20,301 nucleotides of DNA from NCBI GenBank assembly GCA_036897095.1, contig JAYMSP010003294.1:1-20301 (forward strand). The letters run 5' to 3'. Below the pieces are notes generated by a model. That model saw only the letters and a program-made list of their open reading frames with translations, had not been told where the DNA came from and searched no databases. Origin of the DNA: Plantago elongata (Eukaryota > Streptophyta > Magnoliopsida > Lamiales > Plantaginaceae). The translations under genes were made by a program, and so were the position numbers. The number at the start of each line of letters is the position of its first letter. Position 1 is the stretch's first letter. Positions 8,695-16,520 of this stretch are shown in pieces.

Positions 8695-9552
8695 CTGAAA
8701 ATCGTAGAGCTGCCAGAACTTCTTCTGGAAACACCAAGTCAATTCAAGGTGGATCTTTCAGCACACACCCCAGAAAGCAAGTAGAACTGGAGAAAGGACT
8801 GAACAGAAGAATGTGTAGGAACATGCAGTTTGGTAGAGCTCTAGAAGAAGAACAAGAAGAAAGACCAGCTGCTGCTCAGATTGAGTATGTCAAGACTAAT
8901 GACAGCCAATCATCCTATAGATGCGTACATCTCCAGAATAAATACTGGATTCTTGAGCTACAATATTTTCTAGTAAACAAGAAGTTTCTAGATTCTATCT
9001 ACATGCAAATGATGACATGGAGAACCAATAAGCCTACTCTACTTAATCCGAAGAATGCTCACAAGTGGCTTAATTTTGAGGTTCATGTAAGGTCTGAGGA
9101 TATGAAGAAGCCATTGGATGATATTTGTCCTTATCCAAAGCCAAATAAGGTACACAAGAACAGAAAGCTAGATGGTACTCTCAGCAAACAGAACAAACTA
9201 GGAGTTGAAACCTATGAGTCATTTTACATGACAAGGGATCAATATCTGGATGACATTGCATACTGTGAATAAATTTACAAGTATTTTGAGTTGTCTTTGC
9301 TGAAGATCAACCATGCTTGGGTGTGGGGAAAGTACTTATGGATCAAGAACTTCATTAGGTCTAAAAGAGACTATCTGGAAAAGTATGAAGACCCTGACAA
9401 AGCTTACAAAGAGATTTGTGACTTAGCCAGAAAGACATAGCTCTCTGTCAAAAGGCTACTTTATGAAAATGTTGAAGACTGCAGGAGGGTTGATCCCCAT
9501 TGATCCAGAAGTGCTGAAGAACTTAAGGTTTCTGAACCTAAGTTATTCTTGA
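8667..9552 (+). pseudogene. Third ORF, C-terminal domain, unrecognised (broken)
   Basis: It starts in a new frame near 8660 and runs to a TAA at 9270-9272, then on in the same frame (IYKYFELSLLKINHAWVWGKY) past a TAG at 9438. A last frame change near 9480 gives an ending of the type IPIDPEVLKNLRFLNLSYS and a TGA at 9550-9552. Residues near 8925-9265 look globular, with clustered aromatic residues (NKYWILELQYFL, MTWRTNKPTLL, HKWLNFEVHVR). The family is not recognised and no catalytic motif stands out. The mix of Trp, Tyr and charged residues argues for a real folded domain. Confidence 0.55.
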
Positions 9553-9891
9553 AGACTTGAAGACTAGTTCATTAGGATGCTTACTTGGAGCTTGGACTCT
9601 CATGTTGTCCTAATTAGCTTAGTAATTTTGTAATGCTACTGGCTGTATTTATTTTTAATATATTTGTGAAAGTTATCGTATAATCTGTAATGTTCTTTCT
9701 GTAGATCATACTCTCAGAAATCATATATAAGAAGATAACTTGTCAGCAAAGATTACTTCTTGTGATTTGGTTGATGTTTACTTTCTGCACTTAATTTATC
9801 TGATTGAATATCTTTTGAAAAGATTATGTGGTGGATTGTTTTCAGTTACATGTTTGTAATAGGACTTTAAGATAGTAATGGTTGATTGATC
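9553..9891 (+). other. Non-coding tail between third ORF and polypurine tract
   Basis: T-rich sequence without an open frame, running up to the polypurine tract. It fits the 3' untranslated part of the element's genomic RNA. One CAGAAA motif occurs at 9715. Nothing else was recognised. Confidence 0.5.
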
Positions 9892-9905
9892 AAAAAAGGG
9901 GAAAA
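9892..9905 (+). promoter_or_regulatory. Polypurine tract of copy B
   Basis: AAAAAAGGGGAAAA, then TT and the LTR's TG. An A-run followed by a G-run immediately before the 3' LTR is the plus-strand priming site of LTR retrotransposons. RNase H leaves this RNA as primer. Position and composition both fit. Confidence 0.85.
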
Positions 9906-10480
9906 TTTGTTAGGAATATTTGCTAGTATTTTTTATCAATCATCATATGACTTATCTTTAGTACATAAAGGTGATTAGTACTCTTAGTTCACTTGAACAT
10001 TGTAAAAGAGAAAATCACTTAGTATGTTAGTCTAGTTAAACTTGTAATAGGATTATTAGGTCTCTGAATGTAATTTTTATGTTTTGAGAAGTCCATGAAA
10101 AAGGATCCTAGCAATGTAGTTTAATCGAAGATCTGAAGACTGAAGATTGCGCAAGTTTGATGAAGACAAAAAGGATTAGTCTTCTCAGAAAGACTATGTT
10201 CAGAAAGCTGTTTAATGGTGCATTTGGCACATTACACCTCTCTAGAGATATGCCATTATTGAGTCAAGGAGCATGCTAGCTTTCAGAAAGGCACATGTGT
10301 CCGTTGAGACTGTAGGACAAGAAACAGTACATTGTATTAATTACAGCGACTGAAAAGTTGTTCCAGCAAGTCCTCTCTGAAAAATGAGATAGTGACTTCT
10401 GAGTACTTATTTCGAGATATCAACGGATTGAATTCTGAGAAGCTCTAACGGATACTATTCGAACGACTCTCAAATTCATC

Positions 10481-10488
10481 TATAAATA
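10481..10488 (+). promoter_or_regulatory. LTR promoter TATA box
   Basis: TATAAATA inside the context TTCATCTATAAATATGAACACA, about 570 bases into the LTR. Transcription would be expected to start roughly 25-35 bases downstream, which would mark the U3/R border. The core is a perfect match to the plant TATA consensus. Confidence 0.6.
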
Positions 10489-10871
10489 TGAACACATAGA
10501 AGCTGAGAAATACACACGCGAACTACACTCATACTTTCATATCAAGCAAGTATTCTCTCAAACATTCATACTACAATTCTCCAAACTTACAGTTGCGACC
10601 ATACAGCTCGAAGAATTATTGGTAGTTCTAAGTGTCCTGAACCTTAACAAGAGCTTGATTATTCGTGAAAAGAGTTGAACACTCAGATACCTTTTCTGAA
10701 GTTCATTCTCCAGAACAGATACCAACACTTGGGTCAGAAAAGAGAATCCTACAATATACTAAACAAGTATATTAAGTTGTGATTTCTTCTCCAGCTCTCT
10801 GGATAAATAGCTAAAAATTTATTTAAAGAGTAGCCTAACAACAATCATATAACTAACACCATCAAGGCGTG

Positions 10872-10963
10872 GAGTACATGAAGTACTTGGTTTGGGAAAT
10901 CAAGGAAAAGTTCCAAGGTTATCTTGAGTACAAGAAGTACTTGGCTTTAGAAGCTAGGGAACA
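10872..10963 (+). repeat. 54-bp-spaced direct repeat in LTR
   Basis: GAGTACATGAAGTACTTGG (10872) recurs as GAGTACAAGAAGTACTTGG (10926), with weaker similarity for about 18 bases beyond each. AAGTACTTGG holds the palindrome AAGTACTT. Repeats of this kind in the R/U5 part of an LTR may be transcribed. Confidence 0.6.
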
Positions 10964-11159
10964 ACCCAGGGGGAACATTTGGTTGGGAACCATTTGTTTA
11001 TAGGGATCTTAGAATATGATACATTTTAAGGAGAACTCAACTGTTCTAGTGAATTCTAGGTCTCAGAAAGACCGAAGTGGATTAGTTGGAGGATTACGCC
11101 ATCTGCAGATTTCACTATAAGTTGTTGTGTTAGTTACTTACTGTATTTACATTCCAACA

Positions 11160-11160
<1 letters not shown>

Positions 11161-11198
<38 letters not shown>
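11161..11198 (+). repeat. (CA)19 microsatellite in the LTR
   Basis: An uninterrupted run of 19 CA units just before the 3' end of the LTR. Uninterrupted dinucleotide runs of this length are usually length-variable. Confidence 0.97.
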
Positions 11199-11199
<1 letters not shown>

Positions 11200-11348
11200 T
11201 ATTACTGCAAAGCACATTAACATTTATCTATCGCTTAAAGTCTTCCGCTCTCTGAATCTAAGTATCTGAGAAAGACTGTTTATCGACGAAAGTTTGAAAA
11301 GACTATTCACCCCCCTCCTAGTCTTTTCCTTTGTCGTTATCTGGACCA

Positions 11349-11849
11349 ATAATAAATATTTTCATCAAATGTTAAAAACACTAGCGTTGCTACTTAAAAC
11401 AACAATAATAGGTCTGAAAACTATAACAACGATACTTGAAATTAAAACAGACTAAAACATTAAACAGAAGGTAAAACCATAACATCTATACTTACAACTA
11501 TAACACCGACTCTTAAAACTATAACAAATTACCAGATTACGAAATTCGATTTTCACTATATGATTTTCAAATCTGAAATCAGATTTAAGATCTAAAACCA
11601 GATCTGGAAACATGAGATCGTAAAATCATGAAAAACGACAACTAAAAGGTCATATTTCACTTCCGATTGAGATTTTAATGAAAAAATCAAGATGAATTTT
11701 TGATTTAAACATTATAAAAATTGAACTTGAAAACTCGGCGAAAATCCGGCAAGATCTGACATAAATCCGGTGAAATTAGAGAGATTGAGAGAGAAATTGA
11801 TCGGTAGATTCTATTCGGCGAAATTGGATCCGACGGTGGTTCCGGCAAA
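11349..11849. other. Host or unknown DNA right of the LTR; no gene found
   Basis: AT-rich sequence with recurring AACTATAACA-type words (11400-11530) and two short palindromes (AAATCTG/CAGATTT near 11569; CCAGATCTGG near 11598). No frame of gene size was found. It may be the downstream part of the transcribed unit suggested by the leader at 11850-12030 on the minus strand, since CCGGCGA-type words continue into it from the right. Confidence 0.4.
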
Positions 11850-12035
11850 GTAAGGGCGATGGCGGTTCCGATCTTCGGCGGAGGGTTAGGTAGAGGGAGG
11901 GAGGAGGAAGGAGGGGAAAGAGAGAGGGGTTTGCATATTTCCTCTCTCTAGGGTTTTTGTAGAGAGAGAATGATTGTTGAGTTTTGTGAATTACCGTGAG
12001 AGTGTATTGTCATTTGGATATTTATACAAAGAATA
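11850..12035 (-). promoter_or_regulatory. Promoter and 5' leader-like segment, minus strand
   Basis: On the minus strand a TATA-like TTTGTATAAATATCC (12020-12034) is followed by ACACTCTCACGG, a CT-rich leader and an AAACCCTAG telo-box motif (about 11950), then a CCTCTCTCTTTCCCCTCC pyrimidine tract and GC-richer sequence with repeated CGCCGAA/CCGGAA words. Plant genes often begin this way. No coding frame of useful length follows: the first ATG (near 11935) opens only about 16 codons. It could be a relic gene start, a captured fragment, or a promoter inside an unrecognised element. Confidence 0.4.
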
Positions 12036-12161
12036 ATAATTGGTTTGTTAGTGTTTCTAACCGGTTCTTTATTGTAAAATCAAATTTTCTTATAAATTAG
12101 AAAAATCTTCCCTTTTACTATACTTACTCATATTTTTAACTTTAAATTTAAAAGAGCAAGT

Positions 12162-12364
12162 ATCATGAGAATGGTCTCTATGTAAGATGGACCATATTAC
12201 AAATAAAAACACCCATGTTATTAATCAAAACATCTATGTTCTCGACATTGAAGTATTTTCGTATTACAACGAGACTTATTTCAATATAGGTATTTTGACT
12301 AATAACATTGGTGTTTTTTTGATAACATGGTCTGTCTCTACATAAAGACCGTTTCTCATGAGAC
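12162..12364. mobile_element. Fold-back MITE with about 75-bp terminal inverted repeats
   Basis: The left arm (ATCATGAGAATGGTCTCTATGTA...) and the reverse complement of the right arm (TCTCATGAGAAACGGTCTTTATGTAGAGAC...) align over about 75 bases, through ACACCCATGTTATTAATCAAAA versus ACACCAATGTTATTAGTCAAAA. The whole unit is about 200 bases, so almost all of it is inverted repeat. No clear target duplication was found. The minus-strand ORF at 12178-12366 lies inside the fold-back and is not a gene. Confidence 0.8.
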
Positions 12365-12409
12365 ATTGTGTTAAATATAGTATAGGTGTAGCGCCCTAAT
12401 TTTTAAAAA

Positions 12410-13370
12410 GAGAAATTTACATCTGCCTCCCCTAATAAACACCTCTTTCTCATCCAGGTCCCTTATATTTTAACAATTACATATTGGTCCATTTTCTATT
12501 TTTGAAGTTTACCATCCAAACATGGCCTTATTTTAAACCTTTACATTTTATAGTTTCGTCCTTAGGCTCTGTTCTCTTCAACTGAAAACTTATTCAGCTC
12601 CGTTAAGCTCTGCTTAGTTATAATTTATACTACACTTCAGTTCAGTTTAGTTCCAATTATTTAGTTCAGTTCAATAAATTTCAGTTGAAGAGAACAGAGC
12701 CTTACTTTTATTCTTAGTTAACCATCACCAGTTACCACCATCAAGTCCTTTAACATAAGAAAAATAGGACACTAATAATAATTCTTGGAATAATTTTTTA
12801 ATAAAATGTAATTTGTTGGGGTTTTTTTATAAAGTATATGACAAGTGAGACACCTCCATTTAATATACAACTGATGACTCTCTATTGTTTGTATATTTGT
12901 AAATGACTTTCAAATATAAACCTTAAATTCCGATGTTTTTTATTTCTCTGATTTGATAATCAATTTTCATGCGACGAGATTAGTTTATGTGTTGGCTTCC
13001 CTTTAATCTAATAATTAATTTCAAATAAAATATAGTAATATACACACCCATATACATAGAAGGATACGTGCCAATTTATGACTTAATCTAAAAAAATATA
13101 AATATATTAATATTTTAGGTTAGAACTGACACTTGTCTTACACTTATTTAATAGTAGAAAAATAAAAAAATCTTAACAAATAAATAAAAGGCAAAGAATA
13201 AAATCAAATGAAAAATAAAAGGTAAAATTAATGATGTGTTTGGCTACATTATGAGGTTTGGACTGGTTTGTAATTTATGTATAATTGTATGAAATTATAT
13301 GGTCCTCTTTAAACATCAGGGACCACGATGTTATTAAGAAATTTATTAGGGGGGCTAAATGAAGTTGATC
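12410..13370. mobile_element. Non-autonomous Mutator-like element, 10-bp target duplication
   Basis: TTTTTAAAAA at 12400-12409 is repeated at 13371-13380. The termini are inverted repeats: GAGAAATTTACATCTGCCTCCCCTAATAAA on the left against the reverse complement of TTTATTAGGGGGGCTAAATGAAGTTGATC on the right, with weaker matching inward (GGTCCCT on both sides). A duplication of 9-11 bp with long degenerate TIRs points to a MULE. The duplicated site is an A/T palindrome, so it is weaker evidence than a mixed word would be. There is no coding capacity. Confidence 0.65.
12565..12701. mobile_element. Tourist-like MITE (PIF/Harbinger), TTA target duplication, nested in the MULE
   Basis: GGCTCTGTTCTCTTCAACTGAAA at the left end is the exact reverse complement of the right end (12679-12701), 23 bases plus the flanking A/T. 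TTA at 12562-12564 and 12702-12704 flank it. The length is 137 bases, with inner CAGTTCAGTT repeats. A 3-bp TTA duplication with a GGCTCTGTT terminus fits Tourist elements. The perfect TIR suggests insertion later than the surrounding degenerate MULE. Confidence 0.8.
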
Positions 13371-13380
13371 TTTTTAAAAA

Positions 13381-13930
13381 TGCAAATTATAAAAAATATG
13401 ACTCGCGCTAGTTCACGAGGTTTAAAATTCGACAAACTTAGAATTGTAAGAATTTAAAACGTAGTTCAACGCCTTGCACGTTCTTAGACTTGATATGAAA
13501 ATTCTTAAAATAAATTTTTGAAGTAGTAAAAATATGAAGCGAAATTATAAATCGTGAAATTCATGAAACTTTACAAAGTAGAAAAATCGTGAGCTTGAAA
13601 TATTAAAGGACTTCTGGTAGTGATCACTGCTCCGGCAACGGTTCACTCCAAGCTCGGCTTCAATACCTAAAATTTATATTTTAGAATGAGATCAGTCGTG
13701 ACCACTGACTAAGCAAGTGTCCATGCACGTGCTATGACCTAAAGTTCTATCTTGATGTATTTTAAATCTTTTAGTCTTGCTTAATGCAATGTATTCTATG
13801 ACTTGACTTAACTTGTCAATGAACACATAAAATTGATTTTTAATTTCTGAATTCTTAACTGAACTTGAATCTTAACATGATCGCGACTCACTTGGCATCG
13901 TAGGTTCCTATCCTGGTCCATGGTGGCTAT
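13381..13930. other. LTR-derived filler, no gene found
   Basis: This continues the probable solo LTR after the MULE (joined across it the LTR starts TGTAGCGCCCTAATTTTTAAAAATGC). It is AT-rich with no open frame of note. Confidence 0.4.
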
Positions 13931-13933
13931 CTG

Positions 13934-14080
13934 TCGGCCTCAGATCACTTTCGTGGCTTTATCCGAGGAATAAATATAAACTGACGGCCTCAGTACCTTG
14001 GTCCGTATCGATTAAATAAATATAAAACTTACGGCCTCGAAACTTTGGTCTCTATCCGCTGAACATAAACATAACTGCGC
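13934..14080. repeat. Degenerate tandem repeat, three units of about 50 bp
   Basis: CGGCCTC recurs at 13935, 13985 and 14032. Each is followed by an ACCTTGGTC-like word, a TATCCG-like word and (A)TAAATATAAA. Spacings are 50 and 47 bases. It lies inside the probable solo LTR, and subrepeats of this size are common in long plant LTRs. Confidence 0.7.
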
Positions 14081-14776
14081 CACAAATATTTAGGTATTTC
14101 TCTATGAGCCCCTTAATTTATCTTTAACTTTAAAATCTTTCTCAATTTAAATTTTATTAATATTAATATATGCTCTTAAACTCTATACTTATAAATGCAT
14201 GATTTTAGTGCGTGTAAAAATGTTATAGGACATGGTCACAACTCAGATAAATATGTCTAAGAAGTCTGAAACCTCAAGAGTTCTCAAACCAAGTCGAAGT
14301 TCTAAGCCATTTAAATTAAAATCAACTTGACCGAAACAACAAGTCAACATGACATGCATTGCACGACATCCATGAGTAGAAAAGCTAATACCTGCATGTA
14401 ACCATTAACTCTGGCACTGGTGTTGGTTGATTGGAGTCTGGTGGTACAGGTTAATGATTCTATCTTGGATGATTGGTTCTTTGGTAGAGTAATAATATTA
14501 TTTTTTTGCTTAAGTTTGAATCCTTGTTGATGGAGATATTAGCTTAAGCTTAGAATATGTATTGGTAGGACTTTACTTGTATTTATTTTGTGCTAGTTTG
14601 AACTTTCATTTAAGTAGTTTTTTAGAATATTCTCGTGTCTTTATAAACTCCGTAATTATATTATGTTCTTATGATGGGAGGAGCGTGACTCCATCCTAAA
14701 AATAAAATAAATAAAGAACAAAATAGGTTATCGTTAACTAAGAAAGAGATATGTTGGTGAAAAGCAAAGAACTGAA
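14081..14776. other. No gene found
   Basis: AT-rich, stop-dense in all frames. A short inverted repeat (GGAGCGTGACTCC near 14680) is the only local structure noted. It is probably part of the solo LTR. Confidence 0.35.
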
Positions 14777-14900
14777 GGGTTGAGTGGGCATAGAATATAA
14801 ATGGACAATATCCATTTGAATAGAAATAACTTCAAATTGTGTTAAAATTTTAAAGCTATTTTCATTTAAATGGCTATTTCAATTCTATGACACTCACCCT
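14777..14900. mobile_element. MITE with about 50-bp terminal inverted repeats
   Basis: GGGTTGAGTGGGCATAGAATATAAATGG at the left aligns with the reverse complement of the right end (AGGGTGAGTGTCATAGAATTGAAATAGC). The match continues through CCATTTGAATAGAAATAACTT against CCATTTAAATGAAAATAGCTT. The total is about 124 bases. No clear target duplication was found, so the superfamily stays open. Confidence 0.72.
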
Positions 14901-15276
14901 CTAACTCCAATTTCATGTCTATACTACAACGTATAATGATGAAACTTATAAGCACTTAGCAAAATAACATTACTCCCACTTGAGACAAGAAATCATACAA
15001 AGTTTGTATATAAAACTCATCATAATTTGATTACATGACAAATCAGATTAATACACCACGGCCTTCCCAGTTCTTCACATCCCTAACCAACATTTAGTAG
15101 CAAAACCCAAACTCATATAATTAATTAAGACTTGAGTTAACATAAACTCATCAATGTAGACTCTAAATCATCAGTAGACAATAATTCATTGATCACCACA
15201 CAAATTATAGATCACAAAACACATAAACTAGTAACCCATAATATAACAAAACCGAGCTAAAAAAAGAACGTGATGA
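14901..15276. other. No gene found
   Basis: AT-rich with many CA-containing words (CTCATAA, ATCACAA), no open frame and no inverted-repeat ends recognised. It is taken as solo-LTR interior or an unidentified insertion. Confidence 0.35.
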
Positions 15277-15284
15277 TTCTTAAG

Positions 15285-15810
15285 TAGGGATGTAAATGAA
15301 CAGAACATTCGTATAATGTTCGTGAAAACAATCGATCAATGCTCGGTTCGTGTTCAAGTTTAACCGAACCGAATAGTTCGTGAATATATTTGTTTAGATA
15401 ACGAACCAAACACGAACATATTTATTACTGTTCGGTAGTTCATGAACGATTCGCGAACAAAATAGTAATTATATTTATATAATTAACATCTCCAATACAT
15501 AATAAGTGGAGCACAATATTTATGAAATGATATTATAAATTTTGTAGTTTATGTAATTATTTTATGACATTATAATAAGAAGTTTTTGTATTTTTATTGT
15601 ATTAATTATAATAAATTTTATTTTTTTGACGAACCGAACAATCGAACGTTAACGAACGAACACGAACTTGTTAAAATATTATCGAACCGAAAACGAACAA
15701 AAAGTTAAGATGTTCTTCGAACACGAACACGAACCGAACAAACGACTTATCGAACGAACGAACGTTCGCTAAGCTAATTGTTCGGTTTGTTCGTTCGAAA
15801 TACACCCCTA
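15285..15810. mobile_element. Non-autonomous hAT element, 8-bp target duplication TTCTTAAG
   Basis: TTCTTAAG at 15277-15284 and 15811-15818 flank a 526-bp unit with ends TAGGGATGTAAATGAAC and (reverse complement) TAGGGGTGTATTTCGAAC. An 8-bp duplication and TAGGG-type termini fit hAT. Both subterminal regions are packed with CGAAC/GTTCG words in both directions (15300-15460 and 15625-15800), and the centre is plain AT-rich sequence. There is no transposase. Dense short inverted words near the ends fit hAT subterminal transposase-binding repeats. Confidence 0.88.
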
Positions 15811-15822
15811 TTCTTAAGGGAA

Positions 15823-15830
15823 CTTACCTG
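15823..15830 (-). promoter_or_regulatory. Possible splice donor CAG|GTAAG
   Basis: On the minus strand a pyrimidine-rich leader (about 15960-15870: TTCTCTTCTTCTTC, then TTTACAAATCTATTTC) ends in CAGGTAAGTTCCC, a perfect plant donor. The hAT element inserted four bases further downstream. It may be a leader intron of the LTR's own transcript. This is a suggestion only. Confidence 0.3.
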
Positions 15831-16366
15831 GAAATAGATTTGTAAACGTTTATGATCAATGAAACGTCTCACACAATAATTGAAAGAAGATCAACGTCAG
15901 GAAGAGGAAGAATAACGTGTGGAGCGTCTGAAGAAGAAGAGAAAATGTTTTTGACATTTGTAACTGCGGGAAGAATTAACATAGGGTTCATGGAATTTTA
16001 ATCAAGAAAGTACTTGTAAATGGGTTAGAATATGGTCTGGCAAGGGAAAATTGAGATGAAAACAAGGGAGGCAAATTCTCTACGAACTTCGCTTTGAGGC
16101 TCGGTTCATACTAAAATGTCTAAATTCAAATTACGAATTTCTAGGTTGTTACGATAGGAGTACATAACATGTATTATAATTAAATTATATTTATGTTTTA
16201 GCAATGTGATGTTTGTGAAAAAATATTTTAAGCATGATTTAGTTTATCCCAGAAACGGCTTCTCGCAAAATTTACTCTAAAAATAGAAAATATATAAAGT
16301 AACTCACTATAAGTTTTCTACCATCAGTCAAATTGTTGCCCTGACTATTGTCAGTCGATGTGTCGG

Positions 16367-16476
16367 CACGTGACACGTGTAATATGAAGGTTCATGTATC
16401 TCTATCGCCCTCAACCAATGTTCTCCACCACTTTCAACCATATTGATCTTAATCGGCCTCCATACTATATTTAAAC
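16367..16476 (+). promoter_or_regulatory. Tandem G-box with downstream TATA-like box
   Basis: GCACGTGACACGTGT holds two perfect CACGTG cores one base apart (16367-16372, 16374-16379). About 90 bases downstream is CTATATTTAAAC (16465-16476). CACGTG cores bind plant bZIP and bHLH factors, and paired ABRE/G-boxes are typical of light- or abscisic-acid-responsive promoters. Any transcript would start near 16500, and a MULE begins at 16521. No coding exon was found beyond it. Confidence 0.4.
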
Positions 16477-16520
16477 ATGTGAACTTTTCCACTAATTTCT
16501 AATAAAAATAATTAAACAAA

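Larger units (their letters stand above)
4265..11348 (+). mobile_element. Ty1/copia (Sirevirus-like) retrotransposon, copy B: post-pol ORF, PPT and 3' LTR
   Basis: This 7.1 kb plus-strand fragment belongs to the same family as copy A, because the leader and first codons of the third ORF match. In order it has the leader (4267-4342), a very long decayed coding region (4343-9552), a non-coding tail, a polypurine tract (9892-9905) and a 3' LTR from the TG at 9908 to about the CA at 11347-11348. No primer-binding site follows the LTR, which confirms it is the 3' one. The 5' LTR, gag and pol of this copy are absent. Confidence 0.82.
9908..11348 (+). repeat. 3' LTR of copy B (about 1.44 kb)
   Basis: The left end is TGTTAGGAATATT directly after the polypurine tract. 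The right end is placed at the CA of CTGGACCA (11347-11348), after a CTATTCACCCCCCT block that commonly lies near the 3' end of copia LTRs. ATAAT follows, the possible 5-bp target duplication, but the other flank is not in the window. A TATA box sits at 10481. The LTR holds a 54-bp direct repeat, a (CA)19 tract and several CAGAAAG motifs. No second LTR is present for comparison, so the right end could be off by some bases. Confidence 0.75.
12387..16153. mobile_element. Probable solo LTR, split by nested insertions, 5-bp target duplication ATAGG
   Basis: ATAGG at 12382-12386 and again at 16154-16158 flanks a unit that starts TGTAGCGCCCTAATTTTT and ends AAATTTCTAGGTTGTTACG, similar to the TGTAACACCC...GGGTGTTACA ends of many plant LTRs (the last base pair departs from CA). 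Removing the insertions at 12410-13370, 14777-14900 and 15285-15810 leaves about 2.1 kb. No gag-pol sequence lies inside, so a solo LTR fits best. Orientation is uncertain: a CAG|GTAAG donor and a C/T-rich leader on the minus strand near 15823-16000 suggest minus. Confidence 0.5.

Noticed and set aside
11349..11370. Primer-binding site after the LTR at 9908-11348
   Set aside because: The sequence after the LTR (ATAATAAATATT) does not resemble the TGGTATCAGAGC-type site of copia elements, so this is a 3' LTR.
12178..12366. Minus-strand ORF of 62 codons
   Set aside because: It lies entirely inside a fold-back MITE, where the inverted repeats explain the open frame.
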